A stretch of DNA of 64,000 nucleotides from Glycomyces harbinensis (GTDB lineage Bacteria > Actinomycetota > Actinomycetes > Mycobacteriales > Micromonosporaceae), in the NCBI RefSeq assembly GCF_900101745.1, contig NZ_FNAD01000014.1:62001-126000 (forward strand). Direction: 5' to 3'. Made by a program: the position numbers and the translations under genes. A model generated the notes under the pieces. It had not been told where the DNA came from. It did no database searches and worked only from the letters and a program-made list of their open reading frames with translations. This document shows, in pieces, positions 8,575-16,479 of the stretch; the first letter of the stretch is position 1; each line of letters starts with the position of its first letter.

Positions 8575-9278
8575 TGACGATCCACCTCGCCGGCGACTCC
8601 ACCGTCGCCCCCACCGACAACGGCGCCACCTCCGGCCGCCCCGACCTGCCCCTCCTCGGATGGGGCGACGAACTCGCCCGGTTCACCGACGAGCCCGTGC
8701 ACAACCGCGCCGTCGGCGGCGCCACCACGAAGTCCTTCCGCGACGAAGGGCACTGGGAGAAGGTCACCGCACGGCTCCGCCCCGGCGACACCGTCGTGAT
8801 CCAGTTCGGCCACAACGACCAGAAGGAACCCGAGACACTGGCCGCCGACGACGGCTACCGCCTGCGGCTCACCGGGTTCGTCACCGAGGTCCGGCGGGCC
8901 GCGGCGCGGCCCGTCCTTGCCACGAGCGTCGAACGGCGCATGTTCGACGAGACCGGGAAGCTGCAGTACTCCCACGGCCCCTACCCGGCCGCCGTCCGCG
9001 CCCTCGGCCGCGAGCTCGACGTGCCGGTCGTCGACCTCAACGTGTTCACCCGCTGGCTCTACACCTGGCTCGGCGAATCGGCGTCGGCCGAGCTGTTCGT
9101 CCACGGCGCGGCCGCCGCACGCGGCATCGAAGTCGACGCGGCCCTTGCCAAGGACAACACCCACTTCACGACCGCGGGAGCCGCCGCCGTCGCGCGGTTC
9201 GTCGCCGAAGCGCTGCACGCCGTCGACGGCGTCGGCGACGACCAAGAGCCCCTCGGCAAATGGCTGGTCCGGCCTTGA
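8574..9278 (+). CDS. rhgT: Rhamnogalacturonan acetylesterase (SGNH/CE12)
   Basis: A 234-residue SGNH hydrolase without a signal peptide, so it acts in the cytoplasm on imported fragments. The four SGNH blocks are present: GDSTVA with the nucleophile Ser9, a Gly-containing loop (AVGGATTKSF), GHNDQK with Asn81, and DNTHF with Asp194/His197. The IHLAGDSTVA opening and the DNTHF block are specific to the rhamnogalacturonan acetylesterase branch (RhgT, YesY). It removes acetyl groups from galacturonate residues so that lyases or hydrolases can proceed. It is fused by overlaps to the permease gene before it and the DUF1961 gene after it. Confidence 0.88.
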   Translation: MTIHLAGDSTVAPTDNGATSGRPDLPLLGWGDELARFTDEPVHNRAVGGATTKSFRDEGHWEKVTARLRPGDTVVIQFGHNDQKEPETLAADDGYRLRLTGFVTEVRRAAARPVLATSVERRMFDETGKLQYSHGPYPAAVRALGRELDVPVVDLNVFTRWLYTWLGESASAELFVHGAAAARGIEVDAALAKDNTHFTTAGAAAVARFVAEALHAVDGVGDDQEPLGKWLVRP

Positions 9279-9934
9279 ACGTCTACCGCAACCCGCTCGC
9301 CGCACCCGCGGACCTCGACGGCTGGACGGCCGAGGGCCCCGTCGCGATCGAGCACTCCGACGGCGGCACGGTGCTGTCCAGCGCCGCGGACGAGGCCGCC
9401 CTCATCGCCGCCGGGCGCGGCGACCGAGCCCACTTCACCCTCTGGTGCCCCGAGGAGTTCGGCCCCGACATCGCGATCTCCTGGGACTTCCGGCCGCTGT
9501 CCGGCGACGGCCTCGCGATGCTCTTCTTCGCCGCGACCGGCACCGCCGGACGCGACCTGTTCGACCCCGCGCTCGCGCCGCGCACCGGCCGCTACCCGCA
9601 GTACCACTCGGGCGACGTGTCCGCGCTGCACGTCTCCTACCTGCGCCGCAAATGGCCCGACGAGCGCCGCTTCCACACCTGCAACCTGCGCAAGAGCCCC
9701 GGATTCCATCTGGTCGCGCAGGGCGCCGACCCGCTGCCCGGCCCCGAGGACGCCGACCGCCACTACCGCGTGAGCGTCGTCAAGCGCGGCCGCGAGGTGT
9801 CCTTCGCGATCGACGGCCTGCGGCTGTTCACGTTCCACGACCCAGAACCGCTGGGGGAGGGACGCATCGGCCTGCGCCAGATGTCCCCCCTCGTCGCCCT
9901 CTACCGCAACCTCGAGGTGACCGCACTCCCATGA
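9260..9934 (+). CDS. DUF1961 (YesU-like) family protein
   Basis: A 224-residue beta-rich, concanavalin-like protein of the DUF1961 family, whose Bacillus member YesU lies in the rhamnogalacturonan operon. Recognisable parts are the NVYRNPL opening, ISWDFRPLSGDGLAMLFF near residue 72, a PQYHSGDVSALHVSYLRR segment and RIGLRQMSP near the end. The ATG at 9260 overlaps the esterase by 19 bases; a TTG at 9275 that overlaps its stop is an alternative giving five fewer residues. There is no signal peptide. The fold suggests carbohydrate binding or cleavage of intracellular pectin fragments, but no activity has been assigned. Confidence 0.82.
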   Translation: MAGPALNVYRNPLAAPADLDGWTAEGPVAIEHSDGGTVLSSAADEAALIAAGRGDRAHFTLWCPEEFGPDIAISWDFRPLSGDGLAMLFFAATGTAGRDLFDPALAPRTGRYPQYHSGDVSALHVSYLRRKWPDERRFHTCNLRKSPGFHLVAQGADPLPGPEDADRHYRVSVVKRGREVSFAIDGLRLFTFHDPEPLGEGRIGLRQMSPLVALYRNLEVTALP

Positions 9935-12570
9935 CGACCACGCGAACCGACACCGCTCCCATTGACGTCCCCCTGCGCTGGCTCGACGACACCGACCCCG
10001 ACCTGTCGATCGGCGGTGTCACCTGCGGCGTCCCGCTCGCACCGGGCGCCGTCGCCGATGCGGCCGGCCTGGCCGTCGTCGACGCCTCCGGCACCCCTGT
10101 GCCCGCCCAGACCTGGCCGCTCGCCACCTGGCCCGACGGCACCGTCAAATGGGCCGGCGTCGCCCTCGGCGCGGGCGAACCCGCGGACGGCTACCGGGTC
10201 GTGACCGGCCCACCGACCTCTCCTGCGGTCCGTGTCACCGTGACCACAGTGGACGGCGGCATCGCGATCGACACCGGCGCATGCCGAGTGATCCTGTCCG
10301 ACCACGGACCCGACCTCATCCGCTCCCTGCGCATCGGCGACACCGAGGCGGCCTCCTCGGGCCGCCTGATCTCCAGCCGCCAGGACCACCCTGAGTCCGA
10401 CGTGCGCGGCCGCACCCACGCGGTCGGCCACGTCACCGGCTGCGTCGTCGAACAGGACGGACCGCTGCGCGCCGTCGTGCGCGTCACCGGCGTCCACCGC
10501 GACGAGGCCGGCGACCGCGCATGGCTGCCGTTCACGGTGCGGCTGGTGTTCGCCGCCGGAGCGGCGACGTTCCGGCTCGTCCACTCCTTCGTCTGGGACG
10601 GCGACCCCGAGCGCGACTTCCTCAGCTCGCTCGGCCTGCGCTTCACGGTGCCGCTGCGCGCCGCATGGCACGACCGGCACGTGCGCCTCGCGGGCGCCGA
10701 CGGCGGGTTCCTGCGCGAGGCCGTGCGCGGGCTGACCGGCATGCGCCGCGACCCCGGCCCCGAGGTCCGCGCCGCGCAACTCGACGGGCGGGCCACGCCC
10801 CCGCCCGCCGAATGGGAGAACGACGTCGAGCGGCTCTCGCGCTGGATCCCGGGCTGGGCCGACTACTCGCTGCGCCAGCTCACCGCCAACGGCTTCACCG
10901 TCCACAAGCGCACCGCCGCCCCACGGCCGTGGATCGACGTCGCCCAGGGCACGCGCGCGGACGGCCTCGCCTACATCGGCGACGTCTCCGGCGGACTCGC
11001 CGTCGGGCTCACCGGGTTCTGGCAGTCACACCCCACGGGCCTCGACGTGCGCTCCGCCGACACCGACGCGGCGACGCTGACCGCCTGGCTGTGGTCGCCC
11101 GACGCCGCCCCGATGGACCTGCGGTTCTACCACGACGGCCTCGGCCAGGAGGACTACACCGACCAGCTCGACGCCCTCGAGATCACCTACGAGGACTACG
11201 AGCCCGGCTTCGGTACGGCCCACGGCATCGGCCGCACCCACGAGCTCACGATCACGCCGTTCGCGTCCACGCCACCCGTCACCGAGCTGGCGCGCCTCGC
11301 CCGCGGGACCGCCCTGCGCCCGCAGCTCGCGCCCACCCCACAGGCCCTCCACAGCGCCCGCGTCCTCGGGGACTGGGACCTCCCCGACCGCACCGATCCG
11401 CGGCGCGCCCCGCTCGAGGACCGGCTCGACTTCCTGCTCGACTTCTACGTCGGCCAGGTCGACCAGCGGTCCTGGTACGGATTCTGGAACTTCGGCGACG
11501 TCATGCACGCCTACGACACCGACCGGCACACCTGGCGCTACGACGTCGGCGGGTACGCGTGGGACAACTCCGAGCTGTCGCCCGACCTGTGGCTGTGGAC
11601 CTCGTTCCTGCGCACGGGACGCGCCGACGTGTTCCGCCTCGCCGAGCGCATGACCCGCCACACCGGGGACGTGGACGTCTACCACGCCGGCCCCTGGCAG
11701 GGACTCGGCACCAGGCACAACGTCCAGCACTGGGGTTGCAGCGCAAAGCAGCTGCGCATCTCCACGCCCGCCTACCGCAGGATCCACCACTTCCTCACCG
11801 GCGACGAGCACACCCGCGACCTCATGCTGGAGCTGCGCGACTCCGACACGACCTTCCTCGCGATCGACCCCACCCGCAAGGTGCGGGCGGACGCCGCCAC
11901 CTACCGGCCGGAGCGCCGGGCGCTCGCCGTCGGGCTCGGGACCGACTGGAGCGCGCTCGCGGCGACCTGGCTGGCGGACTGGGAGATCACCGGGAACGAG
12001 CGCTCGCGCGACCGCCTCCTCGGCACGATGCGCGACATCGGCGCGCTGCCGCACGGCTTCTTCACTGGTGAAGCCCTGTACGACCTGGACGCGGGCCGGT
12101 TCGACACCGCGCGCGAGCGCGTCTCCGTCTCGCACCTGTCGGCCGTGTTCGGCCTGGTCGAAGTGTGCAGCGAACTCGTGGCCCTGATCGACGCCGGGCT
12201 GGCCGAGGCCCCCGGCTTCAAGGAGGCCTGGCTCCAGTACTGCCGGCTCTACCTGGCCGCGCCCGACGACCAGCGCGCCGAACTGGGGGTCGCGCCGTCG
12301 GGCATCCACCTGGAGCAGGCGCACTCCCGACTGGCGGCGTTCGCGGCGAACCGCCTGGGCGACGACGCGCTCGCCGACCGCGCCTGGCGGGCGTACTTCG
12401 ACGGCGGTGAGTTCATGGGGGAGGAGGCGTTCCAGGCGGTGCGCATCCTGCCTCCGGAGGTCCTGTCCCCAGTGGACGAGGCGCGCACGTTGTCCACCAA
12501 CGACGCCGCGCAGTGCGGCCTCGCCACGATCCAGAACCTGGCGCTCATCGGAGGTCGACTCCCGCAGTAG
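9931..12570 (+). CDS. YetA / exo-rhamnogalacturonan lyase-like protein (PcRGLX type)
   Basis: An 879-residue cytoplasmic protein, no signal peptide. The N-terminal third (PLRWLDDTDPDLSIGGVTCG onward) is a RIFT-barrel-like beta domain. The middle, from about residue 480, is the helical barrel expected for the catalytic part, with WYGFWNFGDVMHAYD and YDVGGYAWDNSEL motifs, followed by HVQHWG-like and YRRIHHFLTGDEHT segments. This layout matches Bacillus YetA and the PL26 exo-lyase of Penicillium. It would remove disaccharides from the ends of imported rhamnogalacturonan chains. Its start overlaps the DUF1961 stop (ATGA) and it is the last gene of the operon. Family assignment is firm; the lyase activity is inferred. 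Confidence 0.82.
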   Translation: MTTTRTDTAPIDVPLRWLDDTDPDLSIGGVTCGVPLAPGAVADAAGLAVVDASGTPVPAQTWPLATWPDGTVKWAGVALGAGEPADGYRVVTGPPTSPAVRVTVTTVDGGIAIDTGACRVILSDHGPDLIRSLRIGDTEAASSGRLISSRQDHPESDVRGRTHAVGHVTGCVVEQDGPLRAVVRVTGVHRDEAGDRAWLPFTVRLVFAAGAATFRLVHSFVWDGDPERDFLSSLGLRFTVPLRAAWHDRHVRLAGADGGFLREAVRGLTGMRRDPGPEVRAAQLDGRATPPPAEWENDVERLSRWIPGWADYSLRQLTANGFTVHKRTAAPRPWIDVAQGTRADGLAYIGDVSGGLAVGLTGFWQSHPTGLDVRSADTDAATLTAWLWSPDAAPMDLRFYHDGLGQEDYTDQLDALEITYEDYEPGFGTAHGIGRTHELTITPFASTPPVTELARLARGTALRPQLAPTPQALHSARVLGDWDLPDRTDPRRAPLEDRLDFLLDFYVGQVDQRSWYGFWNFGDVMHAYDTDRHTWRYDVGGYAWDNSELSPDLWLWTSFLRTGRADVFRLAERMTRHTGDVDVYHAGPWQGLGTRHNVQHWGCSAKQLRISTPAYRRIHHFLTGDEHTRDLMLELRDSDTTFLAIDPTRKVRADAATYRPERRALAVGLGTDWSALAATWLADWEITGNERSRDRLLGTMRDIGALPHGFFTGEALYDLDAGRFDTARERVSVSHLSAVFGLVEVCSELVALIDAGLAEAPGFKEAWLQYCRLYLAAPDDQRAELGVAPSGIHLEQAHSRLAAFAANRLGDDALADRAWRAYFDGGEFMGEEAFQAVRILPPEVLSPVDEARTLSTNDAAQCGLATIQNLALIGGRLPQ

Positions 12571-12610
12571 CCCTCCTGAGCGAGTTTCGTTGCGTGACGC
12601 TATGAGTGGG

Positions 12611-12642
12611 TTTACACGGGCTCAGTAATATGTTACATATTA
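12611..12642 (+). promoter_or_regulatory. Promoter with 17-base palindrome, leaderless start of the metalloprotease gene
   Basis: TTTACA at 12611-12616 and TACATA at 12634-12639 are 17 bases apart. The expected first transcribed base falls on the A of the ATG at 12646, and there is no ribosome site, so the mRNA is probably leaderless. The -10 element lies inside a perfect palindrome, TAATATGT-T-ACATATTA (12626-12642), which ends three bases before the ATG and would be an ideal operator. Confidence 0.6.
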
Positions 12643-12645
12643 CCA

Positions 12646-14487
12646 ATGAACCCTCGAACCACAACGCTCAGAACGAGAGCGGGCGGCACGGCGGCCGCGA
12701 CGCTCGTGCTCGCCTCCATGTTCATGGGCGCGAGTCCGGCCCTCGCGCAATCCCAAGCCCCGGTGGCGATCCCGGTCGACGAAGACGGGATCGTCGCCAC
12801 CGACCCCGCGTTCGACGGACCGCAGGTCACCGAGGTCCGCGTCATCAACGAAGGCGAGTTCCTGGAGGTCTACTGGGACCGCTACGTCGACGAGGAGGCG
12901 GTCGTCAGCCCGGACAACCTCACGCTGACCAACGGCGACACGGAGATCGACCTTCAAGTGAAGCCGCCCACGGGCGCCACCGACACGATCTTCTTCGACA
13001 AGGACAACAAGCAGATCGCGGGCACCGAGGCGAACAGCATGGCCCGCCTGCCCGAAGACCTCCACCTGGCGAGCGTCGCCTACACGGGCGCCATCGACCT
13101 CGACGAGCCCCTGACGCTGACCGTCGACGGCTCGAACATCGCGGACGCGGAGGGCCGAGAGGCCAAGGACGCCACGTACACCGGCGTGCCGCTGCTCGAC
13201 TACTACACCCAGTCGGTCACGACCGCGACCGGCATCGAGGTGAAGGCGAATCCGAACGTCGACCCCGCAACGCTCGACCTCGCCGCCGCCCAGATCGACG
13301 TACAGCTCGCCAAGGGCGACAACGGCATCGCCGATACCATGACCGACTACGGCTGCTCGCTCGCGGTGTACGCCGCGCGCGAGAACGCCTATCTCGTCCC
13401 CGAGCACCGGGGCGGGTACAACCCGGAGTCGTACGACGTCGAAGGCTTCGGCGGCAGCACCTGGAACGACTGCGTCTCCTCGATCTCCGAGCGGAACGTG
13501 CTCCGGACCCGCGACAACGAGAACCCGTTCCTCAACACCGCCTACCGCAACGAGAACATCCTGATCCACGAGTTCGGGCACGCGGTGCGCCTCGTCGGCA
13601 TCGAGACGCACGACGACGCGTCCCTGTCCGACGAGCTCTACGCCGTCTACGAGAACGCCTACAACACCGGCCTGTGGCCCAACACGTACGCGATCTCCAA
13701 CATCGACGAGTACTTCGCGACGCTCTCCTCGGTCTGGTTCGACGTCATGGCGGAGAAGCCCGACTGGTCCGACGGCGTGCGCAGCCCCATCAACACCAGG
13801 GCGGAACTCCAGGCGTACGACCCCGTGGCCTACGCGTTCTTCGCGAAGGTCTACCCCGCGGACCTGATCCTGCCGGCCCCATGGGACGAACCCGCCCCGG
13901 ACGAGCACCACGGCGACTACACCGAGGAACCGCAGCTGCCGCCGCGCGAGACCGCCGAGGACGTCGACTTCGACGGCGACGTCTTCCGCATCCTCACCGA
14001 CAGCATCGGCACCGAGTACCAGATCGACCGGTACGCGGGCGATGCCGAGCACCCCGACCGCGACATGGTCGTCTGGGCCAAGTGGGGCGACGGCGCGTGG
14101 AACCTCGCCTACGAGGACGGGCAGTACACGATCAGCGCCGCGGACGGCAGCGGCGCCCTCGCGGCCGTGTCCCGCACTGAGGTCGCCTATCTCGGCGTCG
14201 AACCGGACGCCGACGACCGGCGCCAGCGCTGGACCTTCGTCCCCGCCACCGAGACGGCGGCGAACCCGTACGACGGGACGCTCGTCAACGCGGCGAACAG
14301 AAGGGCGCTGACCGTAGACGGTCGCACGGAGTCGGGCACCTCGATGACCCTGACCGGCCCCGAGCACGGCACGAGATGGCTGCTCGAGGACACCACCCGG
14401 ACCGAAGCCCAAGGGGTGGGCGCGTTCCTCCCGCCCGGCGAGGCGGTAGAGGACTGCGAGGCACCCGAACGCCCCGCCCACCTCTAG
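12646..14487 (+). CDS. Secreted zincin metalloprotease with ricin-like C-terminal domain
   Basis: A 613-residue secreted protein. A Sec signal peptide ends at ALA-Q (residues 32-35). Residues 45-200 look like beta-sandwich repeats. The zincin motif HEFGH is at residues 308-312, with a probable third zinc ligand Glu355 in DEYFATLSSVW, 43 residues further. The helix-rich spacing and the YAISNIDEYF block resemble the gluzincin domain of the anthrax-lethal-factor-like (M34/ATLF) group found in many secreted bacterial and fungal proteins. From about residue 440 there is a beta-trefoil-like tail with ALTVDG-type repeats, suggesting carbohydrate binding. No neighbour shares its operon. The protease call is strong on motif; the peptidase family is tentative and the target unknown. 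Confidence 0.7.
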   Translation: MNPRTTTLRTRAGGTAAATLVLASMFMGASPALAQSQAPVAIPVDEDGIVATDPAFDGPQVTEVRVINEGEFLEVYWDRYVDEEAVVSPDNLTLTNGDTEIDLQVKPPTGATDTIFFDKDNKQIAGTEANSMARLPEDLHLASVAYTGAIDLDEPLTLTVDGSNIADAEGREAKDATYTGVPLLDYYTQSVTTATGIEVKANPNVDPATLDLAAAQIDVQLAKGDNGIADTMTDYGCSLAVYAARENAYLVPEHRGGYNPESYDVEGFGGSTWNDCVSSISERNVLRTRDNENPFLNTAYRNENILIHEFGHAVRLVGIETHDDASLSDELYAVYENAYNTGLWPNTYAISNIDEYFATLSSVWFDVMAEKPDWSDGVRSPINTRAELQAYDPVAYAFFAKVYPADLILPAPWDEPAPDEHHGDYTEEPQLPPRETAEDVDFDGDVFRILTDSIGTEYQIDRYAGDAEHPDRDMVVWAKWGDGAWNLAYEDGQYTISAADGSGALAAVSRTEVAYLGVEPDADDRRQRWTFVPATETAANPYDGTLVNAANRRALTVDGRTESGTSMTLTGPEHGTRWLLEDTTRTEAQGVGAFLPPGEAVEDCEAPERPAHL

Positions 14488-14499
14488 ACCGCGGATTCG

Positions 14500-14545
14500 C
14501 TCGCGGCGGCACGGCGTCTTCGCGACGCCGCCGTGTCGCCGCGAG
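14500..14545 (+). terminator. Long GC-rich stem-loop after the metalloprotease gene
   Basis: The left arm CTCGCGGCGGCACGGCG (14500-14516) pairs with CGCCGTGTCGCCGCGAG (14529-14545) with one mismatch; the bases between can pair further. It starts 13 bases after the stop codon. No T-run follows. Confidence 0.65.
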
Positions 14546-14691
14546 CGCTCGCGCCACCGAACCGTCCACGGCTGAGAGACAGGCTGAGCACGGCCGAGGC
14601 GACCTGACTTCGTAGCGGCGATGGACCTGTTCCGGGAGGCCTGTCTGGGGTATCCTTGAAAGCTACTCGTTGCCTCATTTAGGAGGTCTCT

Positions 14692-15126
14692 GTGCGGATT
14701 AGTGATGTTCTGCGATCCAAAGGGTCGGCCGTGGTCACCATCCGGCCAGAGGACCCGGTCCGCACCCTGCTGGCCATGCTGTCCGAGCACAATGTGGGCG
14801 CCCTGGTCGTGAGCGCGGACGGCTCCAACGTCGCCGGCATCGTCTCGGAACGCGACGTCGCCAGGGGGTTGCACGCGGACCCCGGCCTGCTCGACGCGCC
14901 CGTCTCGCAGATCATGACCGCGAACGTGCACACCCGCATGCCGGACGACTCGATCGAGGACCTGATGGTGCTGATGACCGAGCGGCGCATCCGGCACGTC
15001 CCCGTCGTCGCCGACAGCGGCGTCCTCGTGGGCATCGTCAGCATCGGCGACGTCGTGAAAGGCCGCATCGGCCAGCTCGAGTTCGAGAAGCAGCAGCTCG
15101 AGGGCTACATCACCGGCTCGGCCTGA
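14692..15126 (+). CDS. CBS-domain pair protein
   Basis: A 144-residue protein made of two tandem CBS domains (about residues 8-60 and 75-132), with no other domain. Typical signatures are VRTLLAMLSEHNVGALVV and GIVSERDVARGL in the first and IRHVPVVADSGVLVGIVSIGDVVKG in the second. Such stand-alone CBS pairs sense adenosine nucleotides or NAD-type ligands; the closest described actinobacterial type is the hypoxia-response protein group. The GTG start at 14692 follows an AGGAGG site at 14681. The gene stands alone, with hairpins on both sides. The partner or target is unknown. Confidence 0.85.
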   Translation: MRISDVLRSKGSAVVTIRPEDPVRTLLAMLSEHNVGALVVSADGSNVAGIVSERDVARGLHADPGLLDAPVSQIMTANVHTRMPDDSIEDLMVLMTERRIRHVPVVADSGVLVGIVSIGDVVKGRIGQLEFEKQQLEGYITGSA

Positions 15127-15144
15127 TCCCGGAGACCGGTCGGC

Positions 15145-15167
15145 GCGGGGCCTCGGCATCGCCCCGC
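15145..15167 (+). terminator. Stem-loop after the CBS gene
   Basis: GCGGGGC and GCCCCGC are separated by nine bases, 18 bases after the stop codon at 15126. It is a seven-base-pair all-GC stem without a T-tract. Confidence 0.5.
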
Positions 15168-15319
15168 CCGCCCTTCCGCGCGTCCCTCGCAGCGCCGGCA
15201 GGCTCTGACCGCTCTGGTCGCGCGTGTCCGTCGAATCGCTGATTGAACAACGCCCTCGCTCCGACCACTATGCACACTCTTGCCTCCCTTGCCAATCTAA
15301 TATGACATTCCAATATGTC

Positions 15320-15348
15320 TTGACTAGTTCGTCCTTTATCTATATATC
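15320..15348 (+). promoter_or_regulatory. Consensus-like promoter of the first DUF4360 gene
   Basis: TTGACT (15320-15325), 17-base spacer, TATATC (15343-15348), inside an AT-rich island. The layout is the same as in the promoter of the second copy at 16284-16312. Confidence 0.7.
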
Positions 15349-15513
15349 TAAATACACGGATTGGGCAGTCTCGACAAAATCGGTTCCCCCGATCTCTCCC
15401 TGTCGCTGATTGGAAGCGCTCCCGTAACTCTGGTTACGCGACGCGCCGGCTCCTTTCGCCACCCGCAGTGGAGCAGTCGACGTTGATTTCCCTTATCCCA
15501 GAAAGTATTCCAA

Positions 15514-16164
15514 ATGAGAGCTCTCCGAAAGTTCCCGCTGCTCGCAGGAGTGGTCAGTCTCGCCGCCGTCATGCTGGCCGGGCCCGCGCAGGCCGACGCC
15601 GTTCCCGCCGACGCTCCCGGCGGCAAGGTCACCGTCGAGGTCGCCACCGTCAACGGCTCCGGCTGCCCGCAAGGGACCGCCTCCGTCGCGGTCGGCCCGG
15701 GCAACACCTCCTTCACCGTGGTCTACAGCAGGTTCCTGGCCGAGGCCGGCGGCGGCGCCGACGCGGTCGACTCCCGCAAGAACTGCCAGATCAATCTGGA
15801 GGTGAACATCCCCTCGGGCTACACCTACGCGATCGCGAAGGCCGAGTACCGCGGCTTCGGCCACCTCGAACGCGGCGCCACCGGCCTGCAGCAGGCCAGC
15901 TACTACTTCACCGGCAGCTCGCAGACCACCAGCTCCGCCCACGAGCTGGAGGGTCCCTACAACGGCACCTGGCGGTTCGCCGATCAGGCCGCCGTGGACG
16001 AACTGGTCTACAAGCCGTGCGGCGAGCAGCGCAACTTCAACATCAACGCCGAGCTCCGGGTCGGCGCGGGCGACGACGCCGCGTTGACGAGCTTCATGGC
16101 GATGGACTCGACGAAGGCGAGCATCGAGACCGTCTACCACTTCGCCTGGAAGCGCTGCACCTGA
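15514..16164 (+). CDS. Secreted DUF4360 protein, copy 1
   Basis: A 216-residue exported protein with a Sec signal peptide cleaved at about AQA-D (residues 25-28). The mature domain belongs to DUF4360, a beta-sandwich family known from fungi and actinobacteria. Visible hallmarks are VNGSGCPQGT, SRKNCQINL, the SSQTTSS loop, YKPCGEQRN and a C-terminal WKRC. Its four cysteines fit two disulfide bonds. The family has no proven function; it is seen among abundantly secreted proteins. The copy has its own strong promoter and a 14-base-pair terminator, and is followed by a paralogue, so the pair arose by tandem duplication. Confidence 0.85.
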   Translation: MRALRKFPLLAGVVSLAAVMLAGPAQADAVPADAPGGKVTVEVATVNGSGCPQGTASVAVGPGNTSFTVVYSRFLAEAGGGADAVDSRKNCQINLEVNIPSGYTYAIAKAEYRGFGHLERGATGLQQASYYFTGSSQTTSSAHELEGPYNGTWRFADQAAVDELVYKPCGEQRNFNINAELRVGAGDDAALTSFMAMDSTKASIETVYHFAWKRCT

Positions 16165-16196
16165 GCGCGGCGCCGACCGGCGCCGACCACGAGCCG

Positions 16197-16228
16197 CATC
16201 CGTGCCTCTGTGTCCAGAGGCACGGATG
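16197..16228 (+). terminator. Perfect 14-base-pair terminator of DUF4360 copy 1
   Basis: CATCCGTGCCTCTG, loop TGTC, CAGAGGCACGGATG, followed by a T-rich stretch (TTCACTTTTAG). This is a textbook intrinsic terminator, rare in this window, which isolates the two duplicate genes transcriptionally. Confidence 0.88.
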
Positions 16229-16283
16229 TTCACTTTTAGCTCCAACCTCATTGGACAGACCCCTTTCAATTTGCGTGAAATCC

Positions 16284-16312
16284 TTGACTCATTACATATA
16301 GATGGATATAAA
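16284..16312 (+). promoter_or_regulatory. Consensus-like promoter of the second DUF4360 gene
   Basis: TTGACT (16284-16289), 17-base spacer, TATAAA (16307-16312). It is the closest match to the vegetative consensus in the window, which suggests high expression. Confidence 0.75.
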
Positions 16313-16479
16313 TATGTATGGGCTAAAGGAGACGGAAAAACCCACTCCGCTCATTCGCCCTCAGGTGCTCCTCAGGAGTCCTGCCCGCCCGCTCACCTGC
16401 GGTGCAATCTCATCCGATCCCAATGCCGTCGGCCACAGGCGGGCATCGATATTCGTTCACCTCTTGAAAGGGATCCATC

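Larger units (their letters stand above)
15127..15513 (+). other. Intergenic region with AT-rich promoter island
   Basis: These 387 bases contain no credible gene. Near the left end is the terminator of the CBS gene. Bases 15290-15360 are unusually AT-rich for this genome and hold a promoter (listed). A small repeat GACAT-N6-ATGTC lies just ahead of the promoter at 15304-15319. The expected leader of about 160 bases contains CGTAAC-TCTG-GTTACG (15423-15438), a six-base-pair stem of unknown meaning. Confidence 0.55.
16165..16479 (+). other. Intergenic region between the DUF4360 twins
   Basis: This 315-base gap contains a perfect terminator at the left, then an AT-rich island with the second promoter. 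The expected leader of about 160 bases ends with an AAAGGG ribosome site before the ATG at 16480. No open frame of coding character was seen. Confidence 0.6.

Noticed and set aside
8290..9150. Recurrent CCTTGCCA word with the rare Leu codon CTT (also at 58548)
   Set aside because: Only a few occurrences inside coding sequence, always for Leu-Ala; this can be codon-context chance and no structural or regulatory meaning could be shown.
12571..12610. Terminator after the YetA-like gene
   Set aside because: The bases around GAGCGAGTTTCGTTGCG form only an imperfect short stem; not strong enough to call.
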